Positions 42,744 to 55,176 of a stretch of 64,000 bases of DNA are shown here, piece after piece. Source of the stretch: Oryzias latipes (Eukaryota > Chordata > Actinopteri > Beloniformes > Adrianichthyidae). Each line of letters opens with the position of its first letter. Position 1 is the first letter of the stretch. A program made the position numbers and the translations under genes. Location of the stretch: the NCBI RefSeq assembly GCF_002234675.1, contig NC_019867.2, positions 18,570,184 through 18,634,183 of the forward strand, given 5' to 3'. The notes beneath the pieces were generated by a model. It saw only the letters and a list, made by a program, of their open reading frames with translations, made no database searches and was not told the DNA's origin.

Positions 42744-43571
42744 CACAATCAGATTAAATAGAAGTTATTGAGCAATTGAAGCAGCCAGCTATACCAAAAA
42801 ATGCGTCACTTTCCTGTGGTGGCTAATCTGGGTAAAACTAATAAACCGGTAGTGACGTCCACACCCACAAAATACAACCAATCAAATATGAGTTCTGCAA
42901 TTTAAACCCCTCCCATAACATTTTCCCTTCCGGTTGCGGCACCATCCGTTTTATTTCGGAATTTTTTATTTAAATTGTTCCAGGCAAAGGTTTTAAGGAG
43001 CTAATGGAAAATTTTATCTTATTATCGAAATAAAAAGATATACTTTGCAACGTGGACACATTTCAACCATTTTACAGCATTATTCAAAACATTATTTTTA
43101 TTCTTTAGGCTATTCTCAATGTTTCAATAAATAGGACACCCCCCTTCATTTAAATGATACCAAGATATTCTGTCAGTGAATGTCGAGAAACAGAAAATGG
43201 TTGACAAAACTAATTAACTCCTGAATTACAAAAATACAAATTTTGTAAATTAAGGACACAACCAAATAAAAAAATAGGCAAAGACATTTAATACATTTCA
43301 GTGTTGCGTGGTAGACTGACCATTTTCTGAGCACATATGGCACAGTTTTACAAAACCTCACGGTACTTTCAACATTTTAAGACATACTTTGGTGAGTGGA
43401 CTGTTCGTCAAAATCGTTGCCCGTTGAAGAGAGAATACCTTACAGCCACAACCTTAAAGATCCATTTGACATAAAAAGTAAGCTGATCATTTTCTGCATA
43501 AAAAGTTCATTTTGTCAACTTTACTTCATCATTAAAAATCAGGATCAAAGTTCATCATTTTTTCTCTCATG
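42744..43571. other. Gap between c9orf40 and carnmt1
   Basis: About 830 bases separate the c9orf40 start from the carnmt1 stop on the same strand. They should hold the c9orf40 promoter (GC-richer near 42750-42960) and the carnmt1 3'UTR (AT-rich, 43000-43571). No other gene was seen. Confidence 0.5.
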
Positions 43572-46500
43572 TCATGTAAATCTGTCTGCGTCTTCTTGCC
43601 GAGGTGACTTAGCAGCTGGTGGTAAGCTTTGCTGCTGATCGTCGCTTTGATTCTTGAAATGCATACCTGAGGGCTTTCGCGCGACAAAGAAGACACAGTC
43701 GTACACGTATCTGAGCATAGAACGGTCATTCTCTGTGTAAGTGGTCTGCATTGATTCCTTCTCCACCTGTGAGTGAAAAGGAGAGCCGGTGATTCTAAAA
43801 TGACTGGTTATGTGAAAAAAAAGAAGAAATGTCTACCAGTTGATATAAGAAATAGTTTACCTCGACTATAAATCCCAGCTTTACCATTGCTGCCCTAATG
43901 TCTTCATAGCAAAGTTCAATTGAGAGTTCATTGGCCATGTTCTCAAAGTGATACAGCAGGGGTCCTATAAAGTAAAAATGCAATGAAAATTAAACAAGTG
44001 AAAGGTTATTCATTCTAAATAACTAAATTAAAGGGAATATTTTACTTCTAACCAGTTAAATACACACTTATATATATATATATATCTTATACATATATAT
44101 AATTTTGTTCTAGCTAATTTACAGTTATGAAAACAGGTTTAAAAAAAACCTACAGTAAATATTTCAATGCAGCATTAAAAGTGAATAGAATAACAATAAA
44201 AGAAAATACTCTTTTTAAACTCTCTTGCTTTACTAAACCCACACAGACATATGAGCATTAAGTGCCACAGCTCTCCAAAAAGATATTGTCGTCTGATTTG
44301 AGGTCCTGGTTAAAAAGTGGCAGAATTATATTAATTTGTCTAATTTGCGGCATCTTTATTAATTTAATTTTATTACATTCATTTTAATTTTATTTATTTT
44401 AAACCAATAGTGCGTATAAATAAGTTGTACTTAAAATTAATCTAATTTGACATCTTTCTTTGCAAAAGCCATTTCTATATGAAACAAAGATATTCCTAGC
44501 AACAAAAAAAGTCATTTACACTATAAACAAAGGAAGATTTTATTTGTACAATACTACACGTGACCAGCAAATGATATAAAGAAAAATATCTCAACTTTTT
44601 CACCAGATAATCCAAGACATTTTTTAGTAGGAACCACAAGTCACAATTTTCTATGCTCCAGAGATAAAAGTTGGTGACCACAAATGATAGAGCTTCCAGT
44701 TCCGAACACAGAAATAAATAAAATAGCCCAATAGACCTAAAATTACCGGTAAGCAAGTTAGTTATATTTGACGTCTTGCTGATCGCCTTTGTTTTGCGGC
44801 TAAAACAATGAGGAAATTTGGTAATCACAGGCAGATACATCACAGTTTTCTTTGTCTTTTTAGAAACCACATCTTCCCTATTTGTGCTCTAAACACCATC
44901 AATGTGTCACAGACATTATTCAAGTGATTCCGCAATTTTTTATATTTTTTTAGAAGATCGTTCAATTTATGTTATTACATGCTTTATGTCTGCCGAGTTC
45001 ATTATTCTGTATTAAGGGCCTGAAACTGTGACCGCTCCTTACCGCGCTCATTTACATTGTTCGTCACTATGTGACGTGTCAGACTGGGGTCTGCAACGGC
45101 AAACGTCGCGCGTTTCATCAAGTTTCCTCATTGTTTAGGGGGTGCTTTTGGGGACCTCATTTATCTTGTGCCTTTCACGAAGCTGTGAAATCGATCCAAA
45201 GTCATGGGAAAGCTGTCGTTGGCTCACAAACGTCCGCCAAGTCCACTGTACCTTATTCCGAATCGAAATCAAAGTATAAGCTATCCCAGTAGGCACCGCA
45301 ACGCATATTTTAACACTGTAAATTTTGTAATGTGGAAACCAAGTTCTTCAATGGTGAAGTGAACATGTGCAGTGACGCCCTTTGCTGTACTTATTCAGTC
45401 CTCAAAATTAAATCATCAAAATTTTAGGACTCACCTAAGTTGATCCAAGCTCCTCCAGGCTTAAGAATTTTCCAAATCTTTTCCAAATACTCCAAAACAT
45501 TATGAGCTGTGTCAATAAAGAAGCAGGTTGCCACACAGTCCCAAGACTCTGACAAAAAACAAGTATTAAAAATACATCACAAATTGGTTTAGTGTTTAAT
45601 TCAGCTAAAACAATCTAAACGTGTTTTTTGTGATAGTTTAAATTGAAGGAAATCGTACTTTTGATTGGATTTGTGTCCCCCATGCCTCTAAGCCTAAACA
45701 TACCTGGTTCAGTATAAACCTCCACAAAGTCTCCTGCTACCATAGAGAAATCGGAATTATCTGGCAATCTCTGAGGATTCACATCAGGAAAGGTGATTGG
45801 TCGCACTTGGTCAGAGAGCTTCTTGTTGTTGCTAAACTGATGGATCCATGGGTATAAAGTCAAAGCATTTACCTTCTCACACCTGCAGAGTGAATGTAAA
45901 ATGAATTAAAATGTAAACCTAAGGAGAAAGTTACATTGCCAAATTACTAGAAGTATATTTAACGCAGGGATTTTAATGATGGCCACAGACCCAAAAAAAA
46001 AAGAGTGTGCTATAATTGATGACAGTTTTAAAAAAAGGGTTCTGATCTTTGTTTGAGATTTACCTGTTCAGAACAAAATTGGATGAAAAAAGCATGAAGA
46101 AACTCCATTCGTTGCCTTGGCAAGTGTAACCCAGCTGAGCTATCTCCCATGCTAGACGACCAAGCCCAGCTCCAGGAACCAACACGCTCACCTTGGACAC
46201 ATCACTGACATGATAAAAATGTACATATCACATAGAAAATCCCTGAGTAAGCCTACAGAAAAACAACAAGATGTCCTGAAACAACACTACAAGAATAAAC
46301 AATGCATGCAGCCTATGAAGCAAGGATGACTCTTACTATTCATCACATGGAAAGAGTCTTTGGACCTCTTCAATGATGGGTCTGTAGCAGGAGTCCCTTT
46401 CAGCCTGGCCCACCTCACTCCAGTCCCTGACAAACTGCTTTATAGTCGACTTAAGTTTGTCCATGTCAAACGTAGAGGATGGACGCACTTTGCCAGGATC

Positions 46501-47214
46501 ATCCTCCTAAAGTAATTTTTAAAAAGGCAAATCTACTGTAATATATTCGAGCCCATTTAAAACACAGTAAAAAAACGAGTATACCAAGAAGAATAAATTG
46601 AGTCTCTTACCCTTTCACTGTAATACTCTACATTTTCAAACATATGGAGGCTGTTCTGAATGATGGCCTGCAGGACCTTCTGGTTGTGTTCGGCACACTG
46701 GCTGATTCGGGCCAGGTTTGACAAAACACCTGGAACCAAAGACTGGTGGTGTGGCGAAAGACTCTTGAACTGACGCTCGGCGCGGACGATCTGCTCCTGA
46801 ACGTGGGCCCTGCAGGAGCAAAAAGAAAGGTGCTCAGTGGATCTATGATACCGCCCATTACCTCCGTTTAGTTTTATTTAGTTGGAAGGCAGAGTGAGAG
46901 GAAATGTGTAAGGAAGCTTATCTTTCTTTAAAAAAAATTCCCCCCTTTCTGATAAAGAATAAACCAACCCTGTTTACGGACGAACTGCAACTGCTGGTAC
47001 TTAAAACCACATTGATTGATTCGTCTCTCAGACATGCTATAACCTGGCTAGCGCTGCCCTAAAACAGAGCTATTTACCTGTAAAATCGAAAAGCATCGAT
47101 TATTCTCCAAAAGTGCTGCCTTTCCAGCCTAGCCTCCTCCTCCGGGCTGTATTTTAGTCGTTCTTTTTTGTAATAAAGTTCACTTTGAGCCTCATCTCTC
47201 TTTGTTTCGGCCAT
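43572..47214 (-). CDS. carnmt1: Carnosine N-methyltransferase 1
   Basis: SAM-dependent enzyme that methylates carnosine to anserine. Eight exons: 47214-47078, 46809-46611, 46506-46337, 46204-46064, 45882-45704, 45548-45435, 43964-43861, 43766-43572; together 412 aa (human 409). The order of conserved blocks is [36 protein letters not shown], the SAM-binding [14 protein letters not shown] followed by [63 protein letters not shown], and [11 protein letters not shown]. The C-terminus runs about 28 residues past the usual end near RKP, with a polar tail ending EDADRFT. The long last intron (43965-45434) holds AT-rich sequence, a TA microsatellite and a CpG-containing block at 45010-45290 of unknown nature. 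The first exon is short and lacks the glycine/alanine-rich N-terminus of the human protein. Confidence 0.96.
44069..44102. repeat. (TA)n microsatellite in carnmt1 intron 7
   Basis: An alternating TA run, slightly interrupted, lies within AT-rich intron sequence. Confidence 0.8.
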
Positions 47215-48584
47215 TACTGAAGGTACGTTTTTGCTGCCCAATCAAAAGCCAGATGTTTTCTTCTCGAGGCTTTGCTCTCCTTTTCGGCAGATCAGACTTG
47301 GGAATTTATCACACTGCCATCTAGCGGAAGAAATTGTTAGGGACTTTAGAAGCGGTAAATGAGTCATTCCCCGAAAATGGGACAATTTGTGTCCCTCTCT
47401 TACTTCAAGCTGTATTTAATGTAATTGGTCATCAAGCTGTATATTCAAACAGCTTAATAAATACAATGAAATGCGAATTTTAATACTTCTTAAAAAATAA
47501 TTAATTTATGTGTTTTAATTAAAAATATTTGTTTTCCAACTTACACCATTAATTTTGTCATGTCTCTCATGACCTGAATGAAAGTCGCAAATACCAACCA
47601 ATTTTAATGTAAAAAAGTCAATAATTTTTACATGAATCTAAAGTTTTTTTGTTACTTTTTTGATAGCAATGATTCTTATGTTTTAATATTAATATTAAGT
47701 TGTTGTTTAAAGTAGTTTTAGTTTTGTCCCTGAGTAACGCCTCAACCCCGTAACACACAACGATTCCACCCCTTTTATAAAAAAAAATTTTTTGATCCAT
47801 GATTCCATATACACCAGGAAGTGACAGCAGTGGAGTCTTTTGGACCCTGGAGCCCCAGAGGAAGCAGGGAAGTTCCTTTATTCCAACATAAAGATATGAA
47901 ACTGTAATTTAGAAACTAGACATAAGGAAAAATTATAAAATCAAAATAATGCCTCAGATGGGTAATGTTATTTTGTGAAAGTTAAAACATTCCCAATAAC
48001 TTAAAACATAATAAAAAAGGAAACGTTTTGGTAAAAAATCACCAATTTCTTATGTCCAAATGGGCACATTTCCATGGAATGACCCAAATAATCCAGTAAA
48101 ATGACAACAAAATAAAATTTGATGAAAAATATACAAGCAACTCTGTTGTAATCTTAAAACAGGCGTATTGGCATAATAAAAACATGTCCAATTCAGAAGT
48201 TTGTGCAACAAGAGGACCCCAAGTCAAGTCTTGAGGGCATCTTAAATATTTGGCCAGAAGCAAAGTAATACGTTTTTTGTTACACAGCATACATTTTTAA
48301 ATGATTAATATACAGTTGCATACACTTGTTGATAGAGTAGAAACCCCCCCCCCCCCACCCCCCCACACACTCACTCACTCACACACCATCTCAATAAGCG
48401 GAACTACTTAAAACGGCTTTTGCACTGCTAGAAATAAAGACTTCAATCCCTATACAAATTAACTTATTTCCAGCAAAGAAAGTTTTTGTTTACATGTAAA
48501 TGCTAAATTAAGGTCATTTTGGAACCGAAAAGATTTGATGCATATTTGGATTTTAATAGATGTCAAGGGGTTAACAGAAAATAA
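47215..48584. other. Intergenic, carnmt1 upstream region
   Basis: Contains the carnmt1 promoter region just above 47214 and then AT-rich sequence without coding potential. A C-rich low-complexity tract followed by ACACTCACTCACTC lies at 48343-48385. The sequence word CCATCTAGCGG near 47320 also occurs near 42247, within short unique stretches. Nothing else was recognised. Confidence 0.5.
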
Positions 48585-49615
48585 TCTGTCACTTTATTTA
48601 TAGAACACCAACATTCTGTAAAATACAAGGTGCTTGACAAAAAAATGTGTATAAACACAGGTTAACATGAAAAGTAATGAGACAAAAGATTAAAAGCAAC
48701 AATAAAAGATTAACAAAAAATGGAAGGAAACACTGGATAATACTTTGAGGAAGCACTGTCTAGATTAAAAGATACAAAGGGTAAAAATATAATAGTAAAC
48801 CATAAAAGCCATACAATATTTAAAAGCCAAAAAAATAAAAACAGTTGAGTTAATAAATTCTAAATCTTAAATTTACATTTAAAAATCTCCACAGATGCAG
48901 CAACTGTCGGATCCTCGGTCCGTTTTTCCATGGTGCTGAAAAGAGGCCTCGCTGAGTCCTGGTTCTGAAAGCGTGTATAGATAGCACGAACTGAGGATCT
49001 AAGCACTCTGGAGAGTTTGTAAGGACTGAGGAGATATGTTAAACATCTTGATCCATTAAGACGTTTAAAAACTAGGAGAATCTTAAAATCAATCCTGAAG
49101 CTGACTGACAGCAAGTGCAAAGACTTTAAGACAGGAGTGATGTGGGCTCTTCTAAAATGTGCAGTTGAATACTGAGACTGCTTTAGAAAATATACCAAGG
49201 ATTTGCAAACACCAAGATTTGCCAAGTTACTTAAATTCAAATAATTTTTAAGTTCGTGTGGATTCTTTTGTCAACTTCTGATCAAAGCTTGTCGTTGAGT
49301 TATTAAAAAAATTACCTGCCATCCATTCAAGGGGTTTATGAGGAGGAGTCTGTCACAGAGCTGCACACCATCGGCACAGTTGTGGAAGTCTGTTTTGTCC
49401 TCTAATGATATAGTGGCAGCATACACAAGTTGAGTGGAACCAAAAACGGATCCCTGAGGTATACCACAAGTCAGTAAATGGGTTATGGATTTGGATGCAT
49501 TAAAGTTATAGTATCGGATATGATGTAAATCAGCATTGAGAGAATTTGGTAGTTCACTGTGTCAAAGGCTGTGAGGTTAAGTGAAGCTTGACCAAAGCTT
49601 TTCCCTTTCTGCATT
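48585..49615 (-). mobile_element. Decayed L2-like LINE, 3' half of the reverse transcriptase region
   Basis: Read on the minus strand, pieces of a LINE reverse transcriptase appear in order. About 49600-49540 reads LTAFDTVNYQIL (family LSAAFDTVDHxIL). About 49465-49330 reads GIPQGSVFG, then FHNCADGVQLC in place of the YADD block. About 49130-48860 reads the C-terminal KSLHLLSVSFRIDFKILLVF. A 3' tail with CTATAAATAAAG text ends near 48585. The frames do not connect and the polymerase aspartates are altered, so it is a dead copy truncated at its 5' end. The placement near L2/Rex1-type fish LINEs is inference. Confidence 0.75.
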
Positions 49616-49757
49616 TAACCCATGGTCATGGAAAACCCTGATGAACCGAAATCTAATGAAGCCACAATATAGTCATTTCAGGAATTATGTACGACAAGTA
49701 ATAAGAAGCTAGTATAAAACTTTTAGTCAAATGAGAACACAGAGTTTTTCAATGTAC

Positions 49758-49763
49758 TTTATT
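49758..49763 (-). terminator. serpina1 polyadenylation signal
   Basis: AATAAA on the minus strand lies about 40 bases past the serpina1 stop codon (49803), at normal spacing for a short 3'UTR. Confidence 0.7.
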
Positions 49764-49802
49764 GGTGCAGTAGCTGTGCTGTAACCAAATTCCTTTCTGC
49801 CA

Positions 49803-51420
49803 TTAAAGGTTTGGGTTGATAATTTTGCCCATGAAAAGCATTTTTTCTCCTTGGTTGTCAATAATTAGAACCATAAATGGGCGGTTGAATTTTATAACAG
49901 GGATGAACTGGAAGGAGAGCGGTATAAAACCAATTCCTGTAGCACCTGCTGCAGTGGCTCCCGTCTCATCAACATCCAGAGAAGCCTGGTGCACAACCTG
50001 AGACAAGGCAAACAGGTGTTGAGGGTAAAGTGGAAAGATGTCCATTATTGTTGAAGTATGATTGACCTTCTCTTTACCTCTGAAACTTTTAGCCGTGCAT
50101 CTTCAGCAATACCACTCAGATTAGCACCATTACCGAAAACATCTGTGACTCCCATTTCAGCCAAGACGTCATTCAGCTTGTAAGAAGTCTTGATGGAGAA
50201 CTTTGGAACGTACACGTCATATTTCCTGAAACAAACCCTTTTAAGCAAAGATCTGAAAACAAATGCCCAAAAGTTAATCTGACAAACCTTGACTTTTTCC
50301 ACTTCAGCCATTTTGCAACATGTGCTGGACTTATTGCTTGTTCCAAAGTTGCCATATCTCCAGGCAACAAAAGCAGCATGGAGCAGGAGCTGTTGAATGG
50401 GAGTTGGAGGACTGTTGTGTTGATTGCTTGGTCATAGTAAACGTCAAAATATTCTTCCACATTCATCATCTGAACAGGAACCTGGAAGCCAATTTTATAA
50501 TATAAATATAGAAAGTACACAGGTGTCCATGAAAACAAAAAAAAAAATCTGAAGATCAATTAGGTTGTTTCATTTCAAACCTGTTTGTTTTCTTCTACAT
50601 TGAACATGTCCTCCTTTGTCAACAGAGGGTCAAATGGTGTTTCCCACTTTCCTGTTCAAAAGGGAGAAGAAAATTAAAAGTTTAACCAAATCTGGAATTT
50701 TAGCCAAGGCTCAATAGCAGCTCAATAGCAGGGCTATCATCTGAAGACATTAAGAAGAAAAACTGAACCAACCACATCAACTAATGTGACCTCTGTACCT
50801 TTATAGTAGATGAAGCTGATCAGATACATGACTGTGCTTGGATCCAAGTCACCCACCAGCTTGTCGATCTTTCCCTTGGTCTTATCAGCCACAAACTTAT
50901 TGATGGTATTTGCACTGTCTGTAGTGTTGCTGAAGTCAACATTGAAGCCCTCTGCAGAATACGACTGCTTCAGGACATCTAGAAACTCTGGCTTGGGCTT
51001 AAAGTTGTCGTCTACAAACACGGCGGTGCCTTCGCTGACCTCCTCGTCAGAGGGCTCTTTCGTGAGGAGTCTACGGAAGGCCTGGTCTACTTCTGCTTGA
51101 GTCAGCTGGGAGCTGTTGAAACCAAGAGTGCTGAAAAGCTGGCGGTGGGTCTCCCCCCGTGCACCCACAGCCAAGGCAGCCAAAGCCAGAGAGACACTAG
51201 ATGGGGAGTAGAAGATGTTTTTGCCTTGGGAGTCAGTGAGGGCTGCTAGATTCCGGTACAAGCTGAATGCAAAGTCTTGGTTTGCTGAAGTCACAAGAGA
51301 CACACTGTCATCGTTGCTGCTGTCCACATTGGTGTCCTGGACATGTTCAGTACCCTGTTGGCCTTTCCCCACACAGACCACTGCTGACAACATCCAGAGA
51401 ATCACAGCTGCATGCGCCAT
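49803..51420 (-). CDS. serpina1: Alpha-1-antitrypsin-like secreted serpin
   Basis: Secreted serine protease inhibitor of clade A. Exons 51420-50799, 50651-50581, 50481-50288, 50225-50078 and 49997-49803 join in phase to 409 aa, usual for the family. A signal peptide covers about residues 1-20 (MAHAAVILWMLSAVVCVGKG). Serpin landmarks in order are NIFYSPSSVSLALAALAVGA, NTINKFVADKTKGKIDKLVG, VMYLISFIYYKGKWETPFDP, LPFNSSCSMLLLLPG, YVPKFSIKTSYKL, and the hinge VDETGATAAGAT. The reactive loop aligns with the alpha-1-antitrypsin loop so that the scissile bond is Leu-Ser in FIPLSF. This predicts an inhibitor of elastase- or chymotrypsin-like proteases rather than of trypsin-like ones. The end KFNRPFMVLIIDNQGEKMLF and GKIINP is typical. 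NSS and NTT sequons suggest glycosylation. The hinge alanines are intact, so an inhibitory role is likely. Confidence 0.93.
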
Positions 51421-52853
51421 CCTGGAATAAAACAAAGGTTCAAAAGTACAAGGTTTGTTACACAATGTTTACTTAGCATGTTTTAGAGGTTTTTCTTAAG
51501 ATTTTGAATGTGGTTTTACTTAAGACCATGAAAAACACAAAACCTAAGAGAACCTACACCAAAACTGATTCTGCTTTTCAAAATATGCTGTTTTGTAAAG
51601 GTTACGTCATGCAGAAATTTAATTAAAAAGTGACAGTTTCAGTTACATGCTTTAAGTTTTATTTTTTTACAACTGGTCCATTTTTTTTACAATAATTTTA
51701 AATTAATTGTTAAAATGAATTTTTGAACATTGATAGCAATTAAATATTCCTGTTGAAACAATTGAGTGCTGACATTAACCTTTTGTCATGGCAACATTTA
51801 CATGATTGTAATCCTGTGATAGAGGCAAGATTAGACAGTTTATTAAAAGATAAAAAATTGTCCACTTTACTTAAAAGAATGCATGCTTCCCCCCCACAAA
51901 ACAAATTAAGAAATACATTCTAAAAGGAAAATAGTTACACTGCATCATGAATGAAAGCTAAACACTTGCCTTTCCTCTGGTTGGAGCTTGCAGTGTTTTG
52001 AGTCCACCACAGGCAAAGACAGGCTGAATAGACCAAAAAAAAAAAAAAAAACTACCAAAAAAAAAAAAAAACTGCATTTGACGCTGAAGAGCTGAACTTT
52101 GATTTTGTTTATTTTCTGTCCTGCCTTCCTGTTTGTTCAGCCTCCACACTTGCACTGTGTAACAGCTCCTTACTTATTTGTTCAAAGAAGGCCTAGCATG
52201 CTTTTAAATGGGAAACACTGGATTTTAATAAAGGGGAAACACAATGAAGGACTCAATTATTCAAATCAGCCCATTGGTTATTTGTTATTTAAGTCAGGTG
52301 TGTTGGAGCATTACAACAGGTAATGCCTACAGAGCAGGAGTCCTGGAGGACTTGAAACTGCTTTAAGGAAGCTGCATTTTCTAAAACAATATTCACATTA
52401 TCAGATTTAAAAACTACATTAGGGTGCTAAAAAACCCATAAAATAGGCGTCAAAGAGTAATGAAAACAGTTTGTTTTTTGAGAATTTATTCAATTTAAAC
52501 AGGTAAAATCCTTCCGTTTCCACAATAGCATTTCTAAGTAAAAAGAGTTTCTAGATGTTTGATTGTAACCCTATTTTTTGTTACTAAATTTTTTAATAAG
52601 CAGTCTGAGGATTTCATTCTAAAACATCTTAAAGGTCTACCAGATTTCAGTTTTAAGAACCATAAAAAAACTCCACCCAATAAAAATGAAAAAAAAGAGA
52701 AAATGTTAAGAAAAAAGAGGCAAATAAGCTATTTATGAACTGAATAAACTGAAGTCAGGAACTTCTTGGAAATTATTTGTAATGTCCAAAATGCTTTGGT
52801 TTTTCCGTAGGTTCTAGGCTGAGCACTTGGTTGGTAAAACTATTGTAAAGGGT

Positions 52854-53943
52854 TCAGTGTTTGCCAAAGAGCTGTCCATCCAGCTTAATGAGCTGTCTGA
52901 GGAAGCCTCGATTGGGAATCACCCCTCGGCTGTCTTTCACTGTACAAATCGCCTCCACTAAAGTCAGATTCTGCTTGAGCATCAGGTAAGCAAGGACCAG
53001 GGTGGCAGAACGGCTCACTCCCACATGACAATGCACCAGTACTTTGCCTGAAAAACAAAATGAATTATTATTACTACCAAACACAAGATTTAAAAGTAGC
53101 ACATTTCTTTTTTTTTCTTTTTTTGTACCTCCTCTGTTCAAAGCTGTGTGAATGAAATCTGCAGCTGTCTGAAAGCTGATGCTCATGTCGTATTTACAGG
53201 AGTCTCTGGCCTCTATGCCCATGTATGTGACGTTCATTCCCTCATAATACTCTGGTTTTCCTTTTCGTCTACTGTGAGCTGCGTTCAAGATGTGGGTGAA
53301 CCTATGGGTGGATAGATCAGCCAGGTTCTCTGCACTATGCCTGATAAAAAAAAAAAACAGAAGGATCAATTTGTATTTACTCAAACATATCTGATAACAG
53401 GCAGATGTCACAGCAAGTTTCCAAAATAGGTGCATGCAGTTTCTCACAATGACACAGTCAAGTGAAGAGTAATTTTTCAAGCTTGTAAATTCAAAAATGT
53501 TTCAGCCGAGACATGTTTTCATTTGCTGGCATTGCTGGAAACTTTCAGATGGTAGAGCTATAGCTTACACGAATTCCTGATGTGGAATGCAGCTTCAGAG
53601 GTGCAGGGTTACTTCTGCTCACAAATCTCATTTATGATCAGTCCCATTTTACAAACATAAACCAACACTTTCTTTTACTTACAAGTTCAGCTCCACAAAA
53701 ACAAACAAACAAACAAAAACTATTACGTCCTTCTTAAACTATAGAGACGACTTATTTTACTTACTGGTCACCAATATAAAGCCTTGGCCACACTTCATCC
53801 GCATGACTGATGATGGCTTTGCCTGTGAATAGGAGTCTTTCCAGCTCAAACACTGCTAATCCAGGTGAACTCAGGTCTATCTCCACTTTCCGATGGGGTT
53901 TTTCATCCTTCCAGCATGGATGAACTTTAGACACTCCCGACAT
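52854..53943 (-). CDS. dusp13a: Dual-specificity phosphatase 13 isoform A-like (MDSP type)
   Basis: Atypical dual-specificity protein phosphatase. Three exons, 53943-53765, 53340-53129 and 53047-52854, join in phase to 194 aa, the family length (human DUSP13A 188). The N-terminus leads to [20 protein letters not shown] and WPRLYIGDQ, then [20 protein letters not shown]. The loop acid is in [13 protein letters not shown]. Next come [20 protein letters not shown] and the signature [19 protein letters not shown], in which Cys and Arg of HCxxGxxR are intact. It ends [20 protein letters not shown]. The AADFIHxALN and [15 protein letters not shown] wording is nearer DUSP13A than DUSP13B or DUSP29. 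It lies wholly inside duplication copy 1, and copy 2 lacks all three exons. Confidence 0.9.
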
Positions 53944-54154
53944 CTTTTAAATGTTTAAATCAAATAATGCTGCAACTGCTTTCAAAATGCACTCCTGGAG
54001 GAAGAATTCTTTCTATGAGAATGTTTCTGAGCCAACAAGTAAAACTGAACTCACTAAATGGCCAAAGTGGTTTAGTTTTAGGCCAATTTACCTACAATTT
54101 GCTCACTATAGAAGTGAGCTCTGTATGAATTAAGGACACATGAACCTCCGAATA
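53944..54154. other. dusp13a upstream region
   Basis: About 210 bases directly upstream of the dusp13a start codon have no counterpart in duplication copy 2. They include the putative core promoter. No clear TATA box is visible at a standard distance from the ATG. Confidence 0.4.
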
Positions 54155-55066
54155 AATCCAGCATGAGGACCCAAGCCTTCAGCCTGTGTAGCTTTTGCAT
54201 CCAAATAGCAGTCTATTTTGAGATCTGAATGCTGGTGTGGGGCTGCACAACTTTCCACTAGATGAGAAGATAGAATAAGAGCTCCATATGGCAGGGTAGC
54301 GCTTTAACATGTGCCTATTATATCCACTGGAAAACCCACTTTCAGATTGATTACTACACAGTTGCAGCAAAATAAAATCCATTGGATCATAAACTCATGA
54401 AAATATTTTACTCATTTTGCTATTTTCTTTTTCAACAAATATAGCAATTGTTTTGTCAGAATTACAGTCCAATACTGAAAATGTGCATCATAGCTGACAG
54501 ATTAACACATGAGATAACATTTGCATTTCCATCCAAAACCTGTTGTATTTTTAGACATTTTTTGTTGTTGTTCTTCCAAGACTTATAAAGCTATTTTCTG
54601 AAATATGGCACTTTCTTTAATTAGACCAACATGGAAAAACAGACTTTGCTAAACCAAAATTATGAAATACTGCTGAGATTTCAAAAAATAAACTTTTTCA
54701 ATTTTTTAACCTGGAAAAAAAAATAAACAAGTGCGCCATCTAAGTGAATTTAACAATGATTTCATCTTTTCTATGCGAAAGTGTGAAAACAAATAAATGG
54801 AGACAAAGCAGAACTTTGACCGTAATCTTATCTGTATTAGGAGTAGATTTGAAAGCAAAAGACATGGCATTCATGTGTAGGTCTGATTCTAAGTTCCCTT
54901 CAAATTTGATCTAACTCTTCCTTCGGTCTGTAATTTCTTCATATAATGTTTTTAAGGTAGAAAAAAAAACATTGTTACAGTTCTGCAGAGCAGGACTTTT
55001 TTCAGGGAAGATCTTAGAGAACATAAGAAAACTTTGTGGTCCATAAGCAAGTTAATTGAGCCCGCT

Positions 55067-55176
55067 TCAGAAGGCTTTCTTCTCTAGTTGGTCAAGTATG
55101 GCCTGAATTCTCTGCACGGCTTCTTTCCGTGCTTGTTGAACATTGTCCTGTCTGTGAGTCTCCACGGTGTCCAACT
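55067..55176 (-). pseudogene. Truncated bag4 last-exon remnant
   Basis: The final 35 or so codons of the BAG domain are present (RQDNVQQARKEAVQRIQAIL to EKKAF and the stop), nearly identical to the true bag4 end at 63688. The similarity stops abruptly near 55176, after which unrelated AT-rich repeat sequence follows, so the upstream BAG helices and the rest of the gene are absent. It is the broken edge of duplication copy 1. Residues still match those of the intact copy closely, fitting a fairly recent origin. It is non-functional as a BAG protein. Confidence 0.92.

Larger units (their letters stand above)
51610..55176. repeat. Tandem segmental duplication, copy 1 (contains dusp13a)
   Basis: Direct-orientation match to 60570-63810. 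Co-linear blocks are 51610-52600 with 60570-61545, a short piece at 53733-53760 with 61592-61620, 54155-54365 with 61620-61792, and 54366-55176 with about 63000-63800. Over the 175 bases from 54840 I count about five differences, so that part is close to 97% identical. Copy 1 alone contains the dusp13a exons and ends inside the last bag4 exon. Confidence 0.92.

Noticed and set aside
52099-52323. 74-codon + strand frame that recurs at 61043-61288 (81 codons)
   Set aside because: It recurs because the segment is duplicated. The frame carries several length changes between copies and no family resemblance, so it is not evidence for a conserved peptide.
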